This document shows, in pieces, positions 5,535 through 13,941 of a DNA stretch of 13,947 nucleotides. The stretch comes from WS-7 sp035635575 (lineage in GTDB: Bacteria; Eisenbacteria; RBG-16-71-46; SZUA-252): the NCBI GenBank assembly GCA_035635575.1, contig DASQAV010000038.1, positions 1 to 13,947 of the forward strand. The letters run 5' to 3'. How positions within the stretch are numbered: position 1 is the stretch's first letter; each line of letters begins with the position of its first letter. Under the pieces are notes generated by a model. The model searched no databases. It was not told where the DNA came from and worked only from the letters and a program-made list of their open reading frames with translations. Made by a program: the position numbers and the translations under genes.

Positions 5535-8500
5535 CTACTTCAGAACTGCGAATCGACCCGTGACATTCCCCTCCGGCGACTGGAGCCGGTAGAAGTACAC
5601 GCCGGATGCAAGCGGTCTCCCCGACCGATCGCGCGCGTCGAGCTGAACTTCGTGCAATCCGGGCTGGAAGTACTTTCCGGCGATCACGTCCCGCACGAGC
5701 CTCCCAGCGGAGTCGAAGATCTGGATTCGAACGACCCCAGCTCGGGTCAGCTCGAACGTGAACGCCGCCGCGGGGTTCAAGGGATTCGGGTCCACGGCGG
5801 CGGCCAGGCCACCGGAAGTTCCGCTCACGGTCAACATGAGCGATGCGGAGAACGGCGCTCCCGAGGCGATACGGCCCCTCACCTCGACCGGGATCTGCTG
5901 CGTTCCGCTCACGTTCGCGAACAGAGCTCTGAGATCCGCTTTCTGGAAGCAGGCGGAAACGTCCAGCACGCCATTCCTGTTCGCATCCTGGACCAAGCCC
6001 AGCTTTCGAGGAACCGCATGGATTTCGGCCACGGCTCCGGTTCCCTCCGAGCGGAGGACGATGGAGAAGAGATCGATTTCCGAGACGGAGAATCCGGGCT
6101 CGGCGGGCTCGATCTGGACGCAGCTGGTGGGCTTTCCTGACTTGAGCTTGATGATCTTGTCAGCGCCCAACGTGAACGCCGACGCCTGGAGAACGGCCCG
6201 AATGTGCACCATCGTCGATTCGCTGTCCGCTAGAGCCGCCTGCGGGACGATGTCCGTGACCGTGAGCACCGCGCTATAGTCCCCCGCGTTCTTGTAGGTA
6301 TGCGATGGCGTTGCTCCCAGACCGGAAGCTCCATCACCGAACCTCCACAGATAGAGCAGCGCGTCACCATCGGGGTCGGAGGACCCGGTGCCGTTCAGCT
6401 CCAGAGGAAGGTTGACGAAGGTCGAGTAGGGACCTCCCGCGCTCGCGACGGGTGCGTGGTTGCGGCTGCGGATGGCAATGCGCGTGGTGTCGGTCACGGT
6501 CAGCGCGTTGGAGGCCGTGAACGCGACCCGGTACGCCTGGTCCCGCACGTCCACCGGTTGCGGCACCCAGTGGAAATGCCCCAGGGCGTTGTTCGCCGTT
6601 GTCGTGAATTGCGCCGGATTGGTGGTGGGGATGTCCGAGAGATCGGCGGAAAGCGAAAGGATCGGCTCGCCGTCCGGATCCCCGGCGGATACCTCGAAAT
6701 CGATGGGCGCGCCGTCCGTTCCGTCGATGTTCTGGGGAACCGTGACCTGTGGATCCCGGCTCACCGTGAACGTTGGAGGGTTCGCTGGAATGGACGGACC
6801 GGTGATTTCCTCGGTGAAGGAGATGATCGGCCCGCGGTCGGGATCCACGGCGCTGGCCGTGATCAGGAGAGACTGGCCCGCCGTGAGCGTGACGGAGCCG
6901 ATCACGCTGATGATCGGACCCCGCTGGCTTCGATCCGGTGCGTAGTGGACGCGCGGCGGGTTCGCGATCCTTGCCGAGGATGCGGGTAGCACCGTGACGA
7001 TGGTCTGTGCCGTGCCGACCTCGCCGTCGCCGTCGACTGCCGTGAACGTAACGGTGTACACACCGGTGTCCGGCGCGGCGGGGGTCCACGCGAGATCGCC
7101 TACGGCCTTCGTTCCTTGGGGCACGACTCGGATTCTCGTGACGGACCTGCCGGTATCCGGCGCCACCGCGATGAAGGCCACGGGGTAGGTACCGATGTCA
7201 CCGGTCACCGGGTGCCAAACCAGGGTGCCTTGCGTGTGCGATCCATTGGTCGTGAAGGTCGCGTCGTTCTCGGCGGGAAGGGCGGAACGATCAGCCGTCA
7301 ATGTGATGGGATCCCCGTCGGGATCGGAAGCCGTGACGGTCACCGACAGCTCGGCTTCTTCCTCCACCGTCGCGAACTCAGGCGACGTCACCACCGGCGA
7401 GGCGTTGGTCACGACGATGGAGAAGGACTTGTCGTCGCTCAGCGCGCCGTCGGTAACGCGGACCGTCGCTTGAAACAACCCGGCGTCGAAAAAACCAGGG
7501 GCAAGGTGGACATTCCCGGTTGTCATGCCCGTGTCGCTGATCGCGGTCGAGACGGTCATGAACGGAGGACCATCCACTTTCGTGAATACCAGCGGGTCGG
7601 TGTTGGCATCGGTCGTGGTGAGGGTCTGATCTTGCGTCTCGCCCTCCCGCACCGTCATGTCGGCCGGCTGTGCGAGCACGTGGGCGACATTGCTGGCGTT
7701 TGTGACGAACGCAAGGCCGGCTACATTCGGCCCGAGATTCCCGCGGAGGGAATATGCGCCCGGGTCCACCGTGTAGAAGCTTCCGGTGACGGCATCGGTC
7801 GTAAACAGCACGTCCGTGCTCGAGAACGCCGGATCGCTCAGGTTCTGATTCGCGGGCAGATTGCTCAAGGTCGTAACCGATGGCGAGCCGAAGATATCGT
7901 CGAGCTGCGAGACGGTGGGCGGGTCATTGGGATCGAAACCGAAGAGGCGTCCATCCGGCGCTTCCACGACGTAGTCCAGATCCGCCAACGGGAGCGCCGG
8001 CGAGGTTCGCAGGACCTGACCGGTGATATCGATCTCGGCGATGCGTCTTTGAGCGAACGTGCCCGTCGGCGCGAACGTCACGAGCAATCGATGCTGTGCG
8101 TCCTGATATTCCACTCCTTGCGCGAACTGCTCGCCGATCGGAAGCCCCGTGATCGCGTGCTCACTCACGAGACCTGGCTGCAAGTCGAACTCGAGCAGGG
8201 TGGATGGGCCGCCGGCATCGCTCTGGACCGCTACGAAGTGCCCTGTGGGCGTATGGAACGCGAAGCCCCCGATGTGGGCGTTCGAGCTGAGACGGAAAAT
8301 CCTACGGGCATCAATGAACCCGTTGGACGGGTCAATTCTGAAAACGACCGCGGAGTCGCTTGCGACTTGAGTAATGCCGAAGAGCTCTCCGGGAGCGAGA
8401 TCATGATTCAGGACGTAGGTCGTAAACGACTTCCGGTCGTTCAGAGATCCGTCACTCGCCTCCACCGTCGCGACGTGCGTCCCGGCATCCATGAACCATG

Positions 8501-10484
8501 GCGCGATGTGGACGTTCGCATGGACAGCGTTGAGCGTTGTCAGGTTCATGAACGTTGGGCCGGAAACCAGGGCAAACGTGAGCGGCGTCTCGTCTGGATC
8601 CGTCGCGGAGATGGATTGGTCCGCAACCTCACCCTCGTTCATCGTGAGGTCGATCGGCTGCACCAGATTCGGGGGCCGGTTGCCGGTTCGAGCAGTCACC
8701 GTGATCTGGAAGCCCTGAGTCCTGGAGGCGTTCGAGGGATCCACCGCGCTGACCCCCGCCGAGAACGTTCCTGTCGTTCCGAGGGGCGGGAACAAGTGAA
8801 TGAATCCGGACGTCGCATTCGTGTTCAAGACGCTCATGAAGGCGGGACCTGAAAATTTCTCGAATGTCAGCGAATCCCCGTCCGGGTCACTCCCCTTGAT
8901 GACCTGATCGGCGGTCACACCTTCCTCGGTGGTCATGTTGGAAACCGTGTCCAGCACCGGCGGGCGGTTCACGTTGTTCACGGTGATCGTGAACGACCTG
9001 TCCGAACTCGTACTGGCGTCGCTCGCGCGTACCGTCGCTCCATAGACTCCGGCATCCGCAAATCCTGGGGCGATATGCACGATTCCGCTACCGATTCCCG
9101 TTCCCGAGGTCGTTGTCGCCACTGTCATGAACGCCGGACCCGCGACCTTGGAGAAGGTCAGAGGGTCGCCGTCTGGGTCCGATGCGGTGAGCGTCTGATC
9201 CGCCGTCGCGCCCTCGTTCGCCGTCATGTCCGAGGGCTGGGCCAGCACGGGCACCTGGTTCGCGCCGGTATTGACAACGATCGAGAGTGTCCGGGTGCTG
9301 AGGAGGCTCCCATCGGTTGCGGACACGGACGCCCCGTACGAGCCAGCATCGCCAAGCCCTGGGGCAAGGTGGATGTTCCCCGTCGTGGGGGTGATCGTGC
9401 TCACGGCCATGAAACCCGGCCCGACATTCTTGAAGAAGGCAAGCGGATCCGCATCCGCATCGGATCCGGTGATGAGCTGATCGGCCGTCGCTCCCTCCGT
9501 CACGGTCATGTCGTTCACGGGAGAAAGCACCGGAGCGCGGTTGATATTCGGCACAACGGCGCTGAATGATTTGCTGTCATTCGCCGTGCCATCGCTGGCG
9601 ATGACGGTCACGGAGTAGCTGCCCGAATCGATGAATCCCGGAGCGAGTTGGATATTCCCTGTGGCCGTTCCGGTCCCGGGAGTGGTGGTGGTGACGGTAG
9701 CGAACGAGGGTCCGCTTTCTTTCGAGAAGGAGAGTGCGTCGCCGTCCGCGTCGGTCGCGGTAAGGGTCTGATTCCCGGTCGATCCCTCGTTCACGGTCAT
9801 GTTACTCGGCTGCGTGAGCACGGGCGGCGTGTTCCCCGTGTCCGGAAGGGCCACGGCCCAGTCGAACCAATCGCCCGGAATTCCGGTCACTGTGCCGCAA
9901 GGATCTGCCGGATCTCCGAGGACGTAGGTGTTCGGGAAGACGTATCCGTCGCAGCTCGTATCGAATGCGGTTCCGAAGCCGAAGGGATTGATGTTCGAGG
10001 CGCCGACCTGGACGGCGATGGAGGCGTTGCCCGTCGCGGGCGTCACCGAAATCGTGCCCAGGGTCGACAATCCTGCTGGGGTCACAGATGCCGCCGGGAG
10101 AGCCTTGTTGATCTCGACTTCGGTGTCGCTCTGAATCTGGGGGCTCGTGTCCGTGTAGGCCGCGTCCGCGGGAGTGAACGTGCCCCAGGTGACCGTGCCA
10201 CCCACCGCCTTCAATGCCAGCGTGTAGCTGAACATGTCCAACGGTTGAGCCGTGGTCAAGCCGCCGCAGCCAGAATTGAGACTATGCGAGTTGCAGGTCT
10301 GGAGCGTGCCGTTCCTGTCGTGATTCGTATCCAGAGTGATCGTCAGGACCGTCGTTCCGGTCGGGCGTAACCGCGTGTTGTCCGCCGGATTGTCGGTGCT
10401 GATCCGCATGTACTGGGCGAACGTGGAGGCTGGTGAGAGGGAGAGAACGGCTACCGCGATCGCGAGGGCACGGAGGGACTTCAT
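5535..10484 (-). CDS. Large secreted Ig-like/cadherin-like repeat protein with PKD and FlgD-like C-terminal domain
   Basis: A 1649-residue exported protein. Residues 1-24 are a signal peptide (MKSLRALAIAV...STFAQ). Residues 25-217 form an N-terminal beta-rich, Cys-containing domain of unknown type. Residues 218-695 hold five ~95-residue Ig/cadherin-like repeats, with recurring MTxNEGATADQ, DPDGDPLTF, GPxFM, GNIHLAPGF and SFxITV. Residues 696-931 are a propeller-like insert. Residues 932-1123 add two more repeats, 1124-1341 degenerate repeats, 1342-1430 a PKD domain (SDPDGDALLYLWRFGDG). Residues 1431-1563 include an EF-hand/dockerin-like loop (DANRNGVLD), and 1564-1649 a FlgD-Ig-like/type IX-sorting-like domain (NPLNPAAAFTF, GVYFYRLQS). 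Repeated Asp motifs suggest calcium binding. The ATG at 10484 has GGAGG 5 bases upstream, better than the in-frame GTG at 10496. Role likely surface adhesion or matrix; ligand unknown. Confidence 0.92.
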   Translation of the reverse strand: MKSLRALAIAVAVLSLSPASTFAQYMRISTDNPADNTRLRPTGTTVLTITLDTNHDRNGTLQTCNSHSLNSGCGGLTTAQPLDMFSYTLALKAVGGTVTWGTFTPADAAYTDTSPQIQSDTEVEINKALPAASVTPAGLSTLGTISVTPATGNASIAVQVGASNINPFGFGTAFDTSCDGYVFPNTYVLGDPADPCGTVTGIPGDWFDWAVALPDTGNTPPVLTQPSNMTVNEGSTGNQTLTATDADGDALSFSKESGPSFATVTTTTPGTGTATGNIQLAPGFIDSGSYSVTVIASDGTANDSKSFSAVVPNINRAPVLSPVNDMTVTEGATADQLITGSDADADPLAFFKNVGPGFMAVSTITPTTGNIHLAPGLGDAGSYGASVSATDGSLLSTRTLSIVVNTGANQVPVLAQPSDMTANEGATADQTLTASDPDGDPLTFSKVAGPAFMTVATTTSGTGIGSGIVHIAPGFADAGVYGATVRASDASTSSDRSFTITVNNVNRPPVLDTVSNMTTEEGVTADQVIKGSDPDGDSLTFEKFSGPAFMSVLNTNATSGFIHLFPPLGTTGTFSAGVSAVDPSNASRTQGFQITVTARTGNRPPNLVQPIDLTMNEGEVADQSISATDPDETPLTFALVSGPTFMNLTTLNAVHANVHIAPWFMDAGTHVATVEASDGSLNDRKSFTTYVLNHDLAPGELFGITQVASDSAVVFRIDPSNGFIDARRIFRLSSNAHIGGFAFHTPTGHFVAVQSDAGGPSTLLEFDLQPGLVSEHAITGLPIGEQFAQGVEYQDAQHRLLVTFAPTGTFAQRRIAEIDITGQVLRTSPALPLADLDYVVEAPDGRLFGFDPNDPPTVSQLDDIFGSPSVTTLSNLPANQNLSDPAFSSTDVLFTTDAVTGSFYTVDPGAYSLRGNLGPNVAGLAFVTNASNVAHVLAQPADMTVREGETQDQTLTTTDANTDPLVFTKVDGPPFMTVSTAISDTGMTTGNVHLAPGFFDAGLFQATVRVTDGALSDDKSFSIVVTNASPVVTSPEFATVEEEAELSVTVTASDPDGDPITLTADRSALPAENDATFTTNGSHTQGTLVWHPVTGDIGTYPVAFIAVAPDTGRSVTRIRVVPQGTKAVGDLAWTPAAPDTGVYTVTFTAVDGDGEVGTAQTIVTVLPASSARIANPPRVHYAPDRSQRGPIISVIGSVTLTAGQSLLITASAVDPDRGPIISFTEEITGPSIPANPPTFTVSRDPQVTVPQNIDGTDGAPIDFEVSAGDPDGEPILSLSADLSDIPTTNPAQFTTTANNALGHFHWVPQPVDVRDQAYRVAFTASNALTVTDTTRIAIRSRNHAPVASAGGPYSTFVNLPLELNGTGSSDPDGDALLYLWRFGDGASGLGATPSHTYKNAGDYSAVLTVTDIVPQAALADSESTMVHIRAVLQASAFTLGADKIIKLKSGKPTSCVQIEPAEPGFSVSEIDLFSIVLRSEGTGAVAEIHAVPRKLGLVQDANRNGVLDVSACFQKADLRALFANVSGTQQIPVEVRGRIASGAPFSASLMLTVSGTSGGLAAAVDPNPLNPAAAFTFELTRAGVVRIQIFDSAGRLVRDVIAGKYFQPGLHEVQLDARDRSGRPLASGVYFYRLQSPEGNVTGRFAVLK
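5538..5795 (-). other. FlgD-Ig-like / type IX sorting-like C-terminal domain
   Basis: Residues 1564-1649 of the repeat protein. The Asn-Pro-rich opening (DPNPLNPAAAFTF), then VVRIQIFDSAGRLVR, GLHEVQLDARD and a final GVYFYRLQS, are typical of C-terminal domains in FCB and Eisenbacteria secreted proteins, where they serve export or anchoring by type IX secretion. No Por gene lies in the window, so the secretion route is inferred. Confidence 0.7.
6195..6461 (-). other. PKD domain of the repeat protein
   Basis: Residues 1342-1430. It shows the classic ASAGGPYS opening, GSSDPDGDALLYLWRFGDG, and SHTYKNAGDYSAVLTVTD. This is the only clear PKD unit in an otherwise Ig/cadherin-like array, and it sits just before the C-terminal module. 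Confidence 0.85.
7407..7691 (-). repeat. Sixth Ig/cadherin-like repeat unit, after the propeller-like insert
   Basis: Residues 932-1026. It retains QPADMTVREGETQDQ, GPPFMTVST, TTGNVHLAPGFFDAG and DDKSFSIVVT, so it is closest to units 1 and 3 although 236 residues of unrelated sequence separate it from unit 5. Confidence 0.75.
7692..8399 (-). other. Propeller-like insert (~236 residues) inside the Ig-like repeat array
   Basis: Residues 696-931. It lacks the NEG...DPDGDP...GPxFM pattern of the flanking units. Instead it shows short strands with VFRIDPSNG, LLEFDLQPG, IAEIDITGQ, LFGFDPND and FYTVDPGAY, a spacing reminiscent of YVTN/DUF4394-type beta-propeller blades. No frameshift is needed to read through it. 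The domain type is inferred from pattern only. Confidence 0.5.
8400..9833 (-). repeat. Five tandem ~95-residue Ig/cadherin-like repeats
   Basis: Residues 218-695 in units of 97, 94, 97, 96 and 94 residues, each opening with N-x-x-P-x-L and carrying MTxNEGxTADQ, SDPDGDxLTF, GPxFM, xHLAPGF and a terminal SFxITV strand. The units are clearly homologous but diverged, so the array is old rather than a fresh tandem duplication. Confidence 0.85.
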
Positions 10485-10489
10485 TGAAG

Positions 10490-10494
10490 CCTCC
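10490..10494 (-). promoter_or_regulatory. Ribosome binding site GGAGG of the repeat protein
   Basis: On the minus strand GGAGG sits 5 bases upstream of the ATG at 10484-10482. It supports that start over the GTG four codons earlier, whose codon would abut the site. Confidence 0.7.
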
Positions 10495-10559
10495 ACTCGG
10501 ATGCTACAGGGGGCGAATAAACCCTATGTTCGGAGAGCGTTAGGTGGGGAGAAGGCGGG

Positions 10560-10588
10560 AGTATATCAGCATAGAGGCCTTATTTCAA
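10560..10588 (-). promoter_or_regulatory. Sigma-70-like promoter of the repeat protein
   Basis: On the minus strand, -35 TTGAAA (10588-10583) and -10 TATACT (10565-10560) are separated by 17 bases, each hexamer matching consensus at five of six positions. TGA directly before the -10 gives an extended -10 (TGn). Transcription would begin near 10553, leaving a leader of about 70 bases. It lies in the 127-base gap after the kinase stop, so the repeat protein need not depend on read-through. Confidence 0.6.
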
Positions 10589-10611
10589 TGGATATAGCCG
10601 CGAATCGAGAG

Positions 10612-13600
10612 CTAGTTCAAGGACAGGGACGCGCCCGATTCCTCCGCCAGCCCGTACTGCAGCGCGCGTTCGAACGAAAACCCGCGCCCTTCGATGAACG
10701 CCCGCGTTGCCACCTGTTTACCGAGGCCTTGCCGGGCCTCGCGCAACCGCGAATCCAGGCGCTGCCGGTCCGCGGGCATGAGCGGGGACCCGAGCATCTC
10801 GCGCAGCGCCAACGCCGCGCCCGCCAGGCGCAACGCCCGATCGTACTGACGTTGCCCGACCGCCAGGCCCGCCAGACTCTCCAGCGACTCGGCGACCCCT
10901 TCCCGATCCCCGAGGTCCTTCAGGATCCGCAGACCCTCGACCAGGAGATTGCGGGCCTCCGCAAAAGCCCCCGAGCGTTCCGCCGCGACCCCGAGCTCGC
11001 GAAGAGAGAACGTCATTCCCCACTGATCGCCCAGCTCCTTCTGGATCGCAAGCGCCTGCTCATGACAGGATCGCGCGGTCGCCCATTCCTCGCGCGCCAG
11101 GGCGACGCTCCCGAGACCATTCAGCCCCGAGGCTTCCCAGGCGCGATTCCCCAGGGCGCGATGCATCGCGAGCGCTTCCTCATAGAGATTCTGAGCCAGG
11201 CGATAGTTCCGCTGCGATTGTGCGACGACGCCCAGATTGTGGAGCGAGGAAGATGCCCCCCGCTCGTCGCCCAGCTTCCTCGAGATCGCCAGGCTCTCCT
11301 CGTAGAAGGAGCTCGCCTTCGACAGATTCCCGTGCTGATTGGCGATGTTGCCGAGCTCATGCAGCATTGACGCGGCGCTCCGCTCCTCCCCTTGGGCGCG
11401 GGCCATCTCCAGGCCCTGATGGAGCAGAGACTCGGCTTCGTCGTACGCACCCTGCCCGCGCGCGAGAACGGCCGCGCCGTGCAATACCTTGAGGCGGGCG
11501 GCTCCCGGAGGCGATTCGCCCTCGAGGACCTCGCCGAGTTTCGTTCGGCCTTCGGCCCACATGCCCCGAACCCACCAGAAACGCCAGAGCGAGCCGCAGT
11601 ATCTCGAAGCGATGGCGTGCTCCCGCTCTCCGATCGCGGCCATGATCGCCACGCGAATGTTCTCATGGTCGGAATCGAGCCGATGGAACCACCGTGCCTG
11701 ATCCGGCCCCTGAAGCTCTGCCTCCGATTGCTCGACCACGGACAAGAAGTACTCGGAATGCCGGCGCCTCAGGGCGGAATCCTCCTGCGCCGCCTTCATC
11801 CGCTCCCGCGCGTAATCGCGCAGTGTTTCCAGAAGGCGATACCGTCCGGTCCCTCGCGAGTCCTCTTCGGCCACGAGCAGCGATTTCTCGAAGAGCTTCG
11901 TCGTGAGGTCCAGCACCTCGGAGCGATCCACGCCATCGCCGGAACAGACGATCTCGGCGGCCTCGAGCCCGAAGCTCCCGGCGAAGATCCCCAATCGCCG
12001 GAACAGCCCTCTCTCAGGATCGGAGAGGAGGTCGTGGCTCCAATCGATGGCCGCTCGAAGCGTCTGCTGTCTCTCGATGACGCCGCGGCTGCTCTTCGTG
12101 AGAAGGCGGAAGCGATCTTCGAGGCGCGTGAGGATCTCCTGGGGCGGAAGGGCCCCGACCCGTGCCGCGGCCAGCTCGATGGCCAGGGGAATTCCATCGA
12201 GCCCGCGGCAGATCTGAGCGACCGCCGGCCCATTGTTCTCTCCCAGCGAGAACAGGGAATGGACGGCCTCCGCGCGAGCCACGAACAGCTGGACGGACTC
12301 GAACTCTCGAAGACGCTGCCAGGATGCGGCGCCCAGGTCGGACGCGCCCGGGACCTTGAGCGATGGGATGCTCCAGACGACCTCCCCCGGCACGTGCAAT
12401 GCCTCCCGGCTCGTGGTGAGGACATGAAGACCGGGACAGGTATAGAGAAGATCCGCGACGAGCCTCGCGGACGCGCCGACCAAGTGCTCGCAGTTGTCGA
12501 GCACGAGGAGTAGCGACTTTCCGACGAGATGATCGGCCAGGGTTTCTTTCAGAGATTTCCCGGCCACCTCTTTCAGGGAGAGGGCGGACGCGACGGCCTG
12601 CGGCACGAGACTCGGATCGGAGAGCGGCGCCAGGTCCACGAACCAGACCCCATCGGCGCATCCCTCGAGGAGATCCCGCGCGACCCGGAGCGCAAGACGC
12701 GTCTTCCCGCTCCCGCCGGTGCCGGTGAGCGTGAGGAGGCGGGTGGAGCCGAAGAGTCGCTTGATGTGGGCGATCTCCTCCTCGCGCCCGATGAAGCTCG
12801 TCAGCTCGGGAGGCAGATTGTGAGAACGGCTCCTCGGTGTCGCGGGAAGGCGCAGGGTGAGGCTCGAGGCGCCTGCTTCGCCCTTACGAAGCGACCGGAG
12901 CCCTCGTGCGAGCTCACGACTGGAAGCGTAGCGGCTCGAGACCTCCTTCGCCAGGGCCCGCGAGAGGATCGGGTCGATTCCCGCGTCCAGGCCATCCCGC
13001 ACGCGGCTCGGAGGAAGGGGATCGAGCGTCGTGATCGCGTGCATGACTTCGAAGTCTCTCGCGCCCGGAAACGGGCGCTTCCCGGTGGCGCATTCGTACA
13101 GGACCGCGCCCAGGGAGAAGAGGTCGGATCGGGCATCCAGCGGCTCGCCCCGCGTCTGCTCCGGCGACATGTAGTCCACGGTGCCTTTGACGACGCCCTC
13201 GCCGGTCATCGTGGAATCGGACGCCGCGTCTTTGGCCAGCACACGCTTCGCGAGGCCGAAGTCCAGGACCTTGGCCGAGCCTCGCGTCGTGATCATGATG
13301 TTGGCGGGCTTGATGTCGCGATGGAGGAGCCCGATCTCATGGGCGGCGCCGAGCGCGTCCGCGATCTCGGCTCCGAGATCGAGAACCTGCTCCAGGGGCA
13401 GCGGCCCGTTCCGCAGAACGTCCCGAAGCGTCCTGCCGTCCACGTATTCCATGACGATGAAATCGAGATCCTCCGCCCGGTCGACGGAGTAGATCGTCAC
13501 GACATGGGGGTGGCTCAGCGAGCAGGCCAGCCTCGCCTCGCGCAGGAGCTGCGTTCTCGTGACCGGATTGTCCGCGGCTGCGCGCGAGAGAACCTTGAGC

Positions 13601-13725
13601 GCCACCGGGCGCTCCAGCTCGAGGTCCGTGGCGTGATAGACCTCGCCGAATCCCCCCTGCCCGAGCTTCTGGATGATTCGATATCGAGCGAGGATCTTTC
13701 CGCTCAGGAGGGCGCTCGGGAGCAT
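10612..13725 (-). CDS. Ser/Thr protein kinase fused to STAND/NB-ARC-like ATPase and TPR repeats
   Basis: A 1037-residue cytosolic signalling protein. Residues ~15-275 form a Hanks-type kinase: GQGGFG loop at 22-27, VALK Lys44, Glu63, catalytic HRDIKPAN (D137, N142), DFG at 155-157, and SPE at 187-189. An activation loop rich in Ser/Thr could be phosphorylated. Residues ~304-600 form an ATPase of the COG3903/NB-ARC kind: Walker A GTGGSGKT at 335-342, Walker B LLLVLD ending at Asp410, TTSRE sensor at 437-441, and GIPLA at 511-515. Six TPRs follow at ~747-986, then a tail (IEGRGFSFERAL) that in related regulators precedes a LuxR helix-turn-helix, which is absent here. There are no membrane segments, so the sensor input is probably ATPase/TPR binding of a partner. 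ATG at 13725 with GGGGA 5 bases upstream. Substrate unknown. Confidence 0.93.
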   Translation of the reverse strand: MLPSALLSGKILARYRIIQKLGQGGFGEVYHATDLELERPVALKVLSRAAADNPVTRTQLLREARLACSLSHPHVVTIYSVDRAEDLDFIVMEYVDGRTLRDVLRNGPLPLEQVLDLGAEIADALGAAHEIGLLHRDIKPANIMITTRGSAKVLDFGLAKRVLAKDAASDSTMTGEGVVKGTVDYMSPEQTRGEPLDARSDLFSLGAVLYECATGKRPFPGARDFEVMHAITTLDPLPPSRVRDGLDAGIDPILSRALAKEVSSRYASSRELARGLRSLRKGEAGASSLTLRLPATPRSRSHNLPPELTSFIGREEEIAHIKRLFGSTRLLTLTGTGGSGKTRLALRVARDLLEGCADGVWFVDLAPLSDPSLVPQAVASALSLKEVAGKSLKETLADHLVGKSLLLVLDNCEHLVGASARLVADLLYTCPGLHVLTTSREALHVPGEVVWSIPSLKVPGASDLGAASWQRLREFESVQLFVARAEAVHSLFSLGENNGPAVAQICRGLDGIPLAIELAAARVGALPPQEILTRLEDRFRLLTKSSRGVIERQQTLRAAIDWSHDLLSDPERGLFRRLGIFAGSFGLEAAEIVCSGDGVDRSEVLDLTTKLFEKSLLVAEEDSRGTGRYRLLETLRDYARERMKAAQEDSALRRRHSEYFLSVVEQSEAELQGPDQARWFHRLDSDHENIRVAIMAAIGEREHAIASRYCGSLWRFWWVRGMWAEGRTKLGEVLEGESPPGAARLKVLHGAAVLARGQGAYDEAESLLHQGLEMARAQGEERSAASMLHELGNIANQHGNLSKASSFYEESLAISRKLGDERGASSSLHNLGVVAQSQRNYRLAQNLYEEALAMHRALGNRAWEASGLNGLGSVALAREEWATARSCHEQALAIQKELGDQWGMTFSLRELGVAAERSGAFAEARNLLVEGLRILKDLGDREGVAESLESLAGLAVGQRQYDRALRLAGAALALREMLGSPLMPADRQRLDSRLREARQGLGKQVATRAFIEGRGFSFERALQYGLAEESGASLSLN
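10768..11487 (-). repeat. Six tandem 40-residue TPR units
   Basis: Residues ~747-986 of the kinase-ATPase protein. The units start at 747, 787, 827, 867, 907 and 947 with exact 40-residue spacing, showing SLHNLGVVA, YEEALAM and LGD signatures of TPR_12-type repeats. The superhelix would act as a partner-binding arm. Confidence 0.8.
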
Positions 13726-13772
13726 GATCTTCCCCGGGTTCCTGTGTGGCGAATGTCGGTTGGGTTGCGTCG

Positions 13773-13778
13773 ATTATA
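13773..13778 (-). promoter_or_regulatory. Candidate -10 box (TATAAT) for the kinase gene
   Basis: A perfect TATAAT on the minus strand lies 47 bases upstream of the kinase ATG. No -35-like hexamer lies at 15-19 bases (that stretch is GC-only), so it would need an activator or another sigma factor. Confidence 0.35.
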
Positions 13779-13808
13779 CCTCCATCGCGAGCGCCCCGCC
13801 CTTTCTAA

Positions 13809-13838
13809 TCGACAGCGGCCCCCCGCGTCTGGTATAAA
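13809..13838 (+). promoter_or_regulatory. Candidate sigma-70 promoter of the rightward gene at the window edge
   Basis: TCGACA (13809-13814) and TATAAA (13833-13838) are separated by 18 bases, each five of six to consensus. It would drive the gene beginning at 13942 with a leader near 95 bases. It lies back-to-back with the kinase -10 box. Confidence 0.45.
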
Positions 13839-13941
13839 CCTTTGCTCTTGCGTGACCTTCCCTTGTTCGGGCGATGAAGCGCCTGCCTCGTCGGGCGGCC
13901 AACCCCCTCCAGAAAACCGAAACTCGAATCGAGGAGAGACG

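Noticed and set aside
7116..8852. A 578-codon open frame on the plus strand, antisense to the large repeat protein
   Set aside because: It lies wholly inside a protein with clear repeats on the other strand, is rich in Arg/Gly/His as expected of antisense GC-rich frames, and shows no domain or ribosome binding site.
5538..9833. Idea that the repeats reflect a CRISPR array or DNA-level satellite
   Set aside because: The periodicity is at the protein level (~95 residues), in frame and diverged, with no identical short repeats or spacers.
11392..12513. A 373-codon open frame on the plus strand opposite the kinase/ATPase gene
   Set aside because: The minus strand there encodes intact ATPase and TPR motifs; the plus frame is low-complexity Arg/Glu-rich and has no recognisable family.
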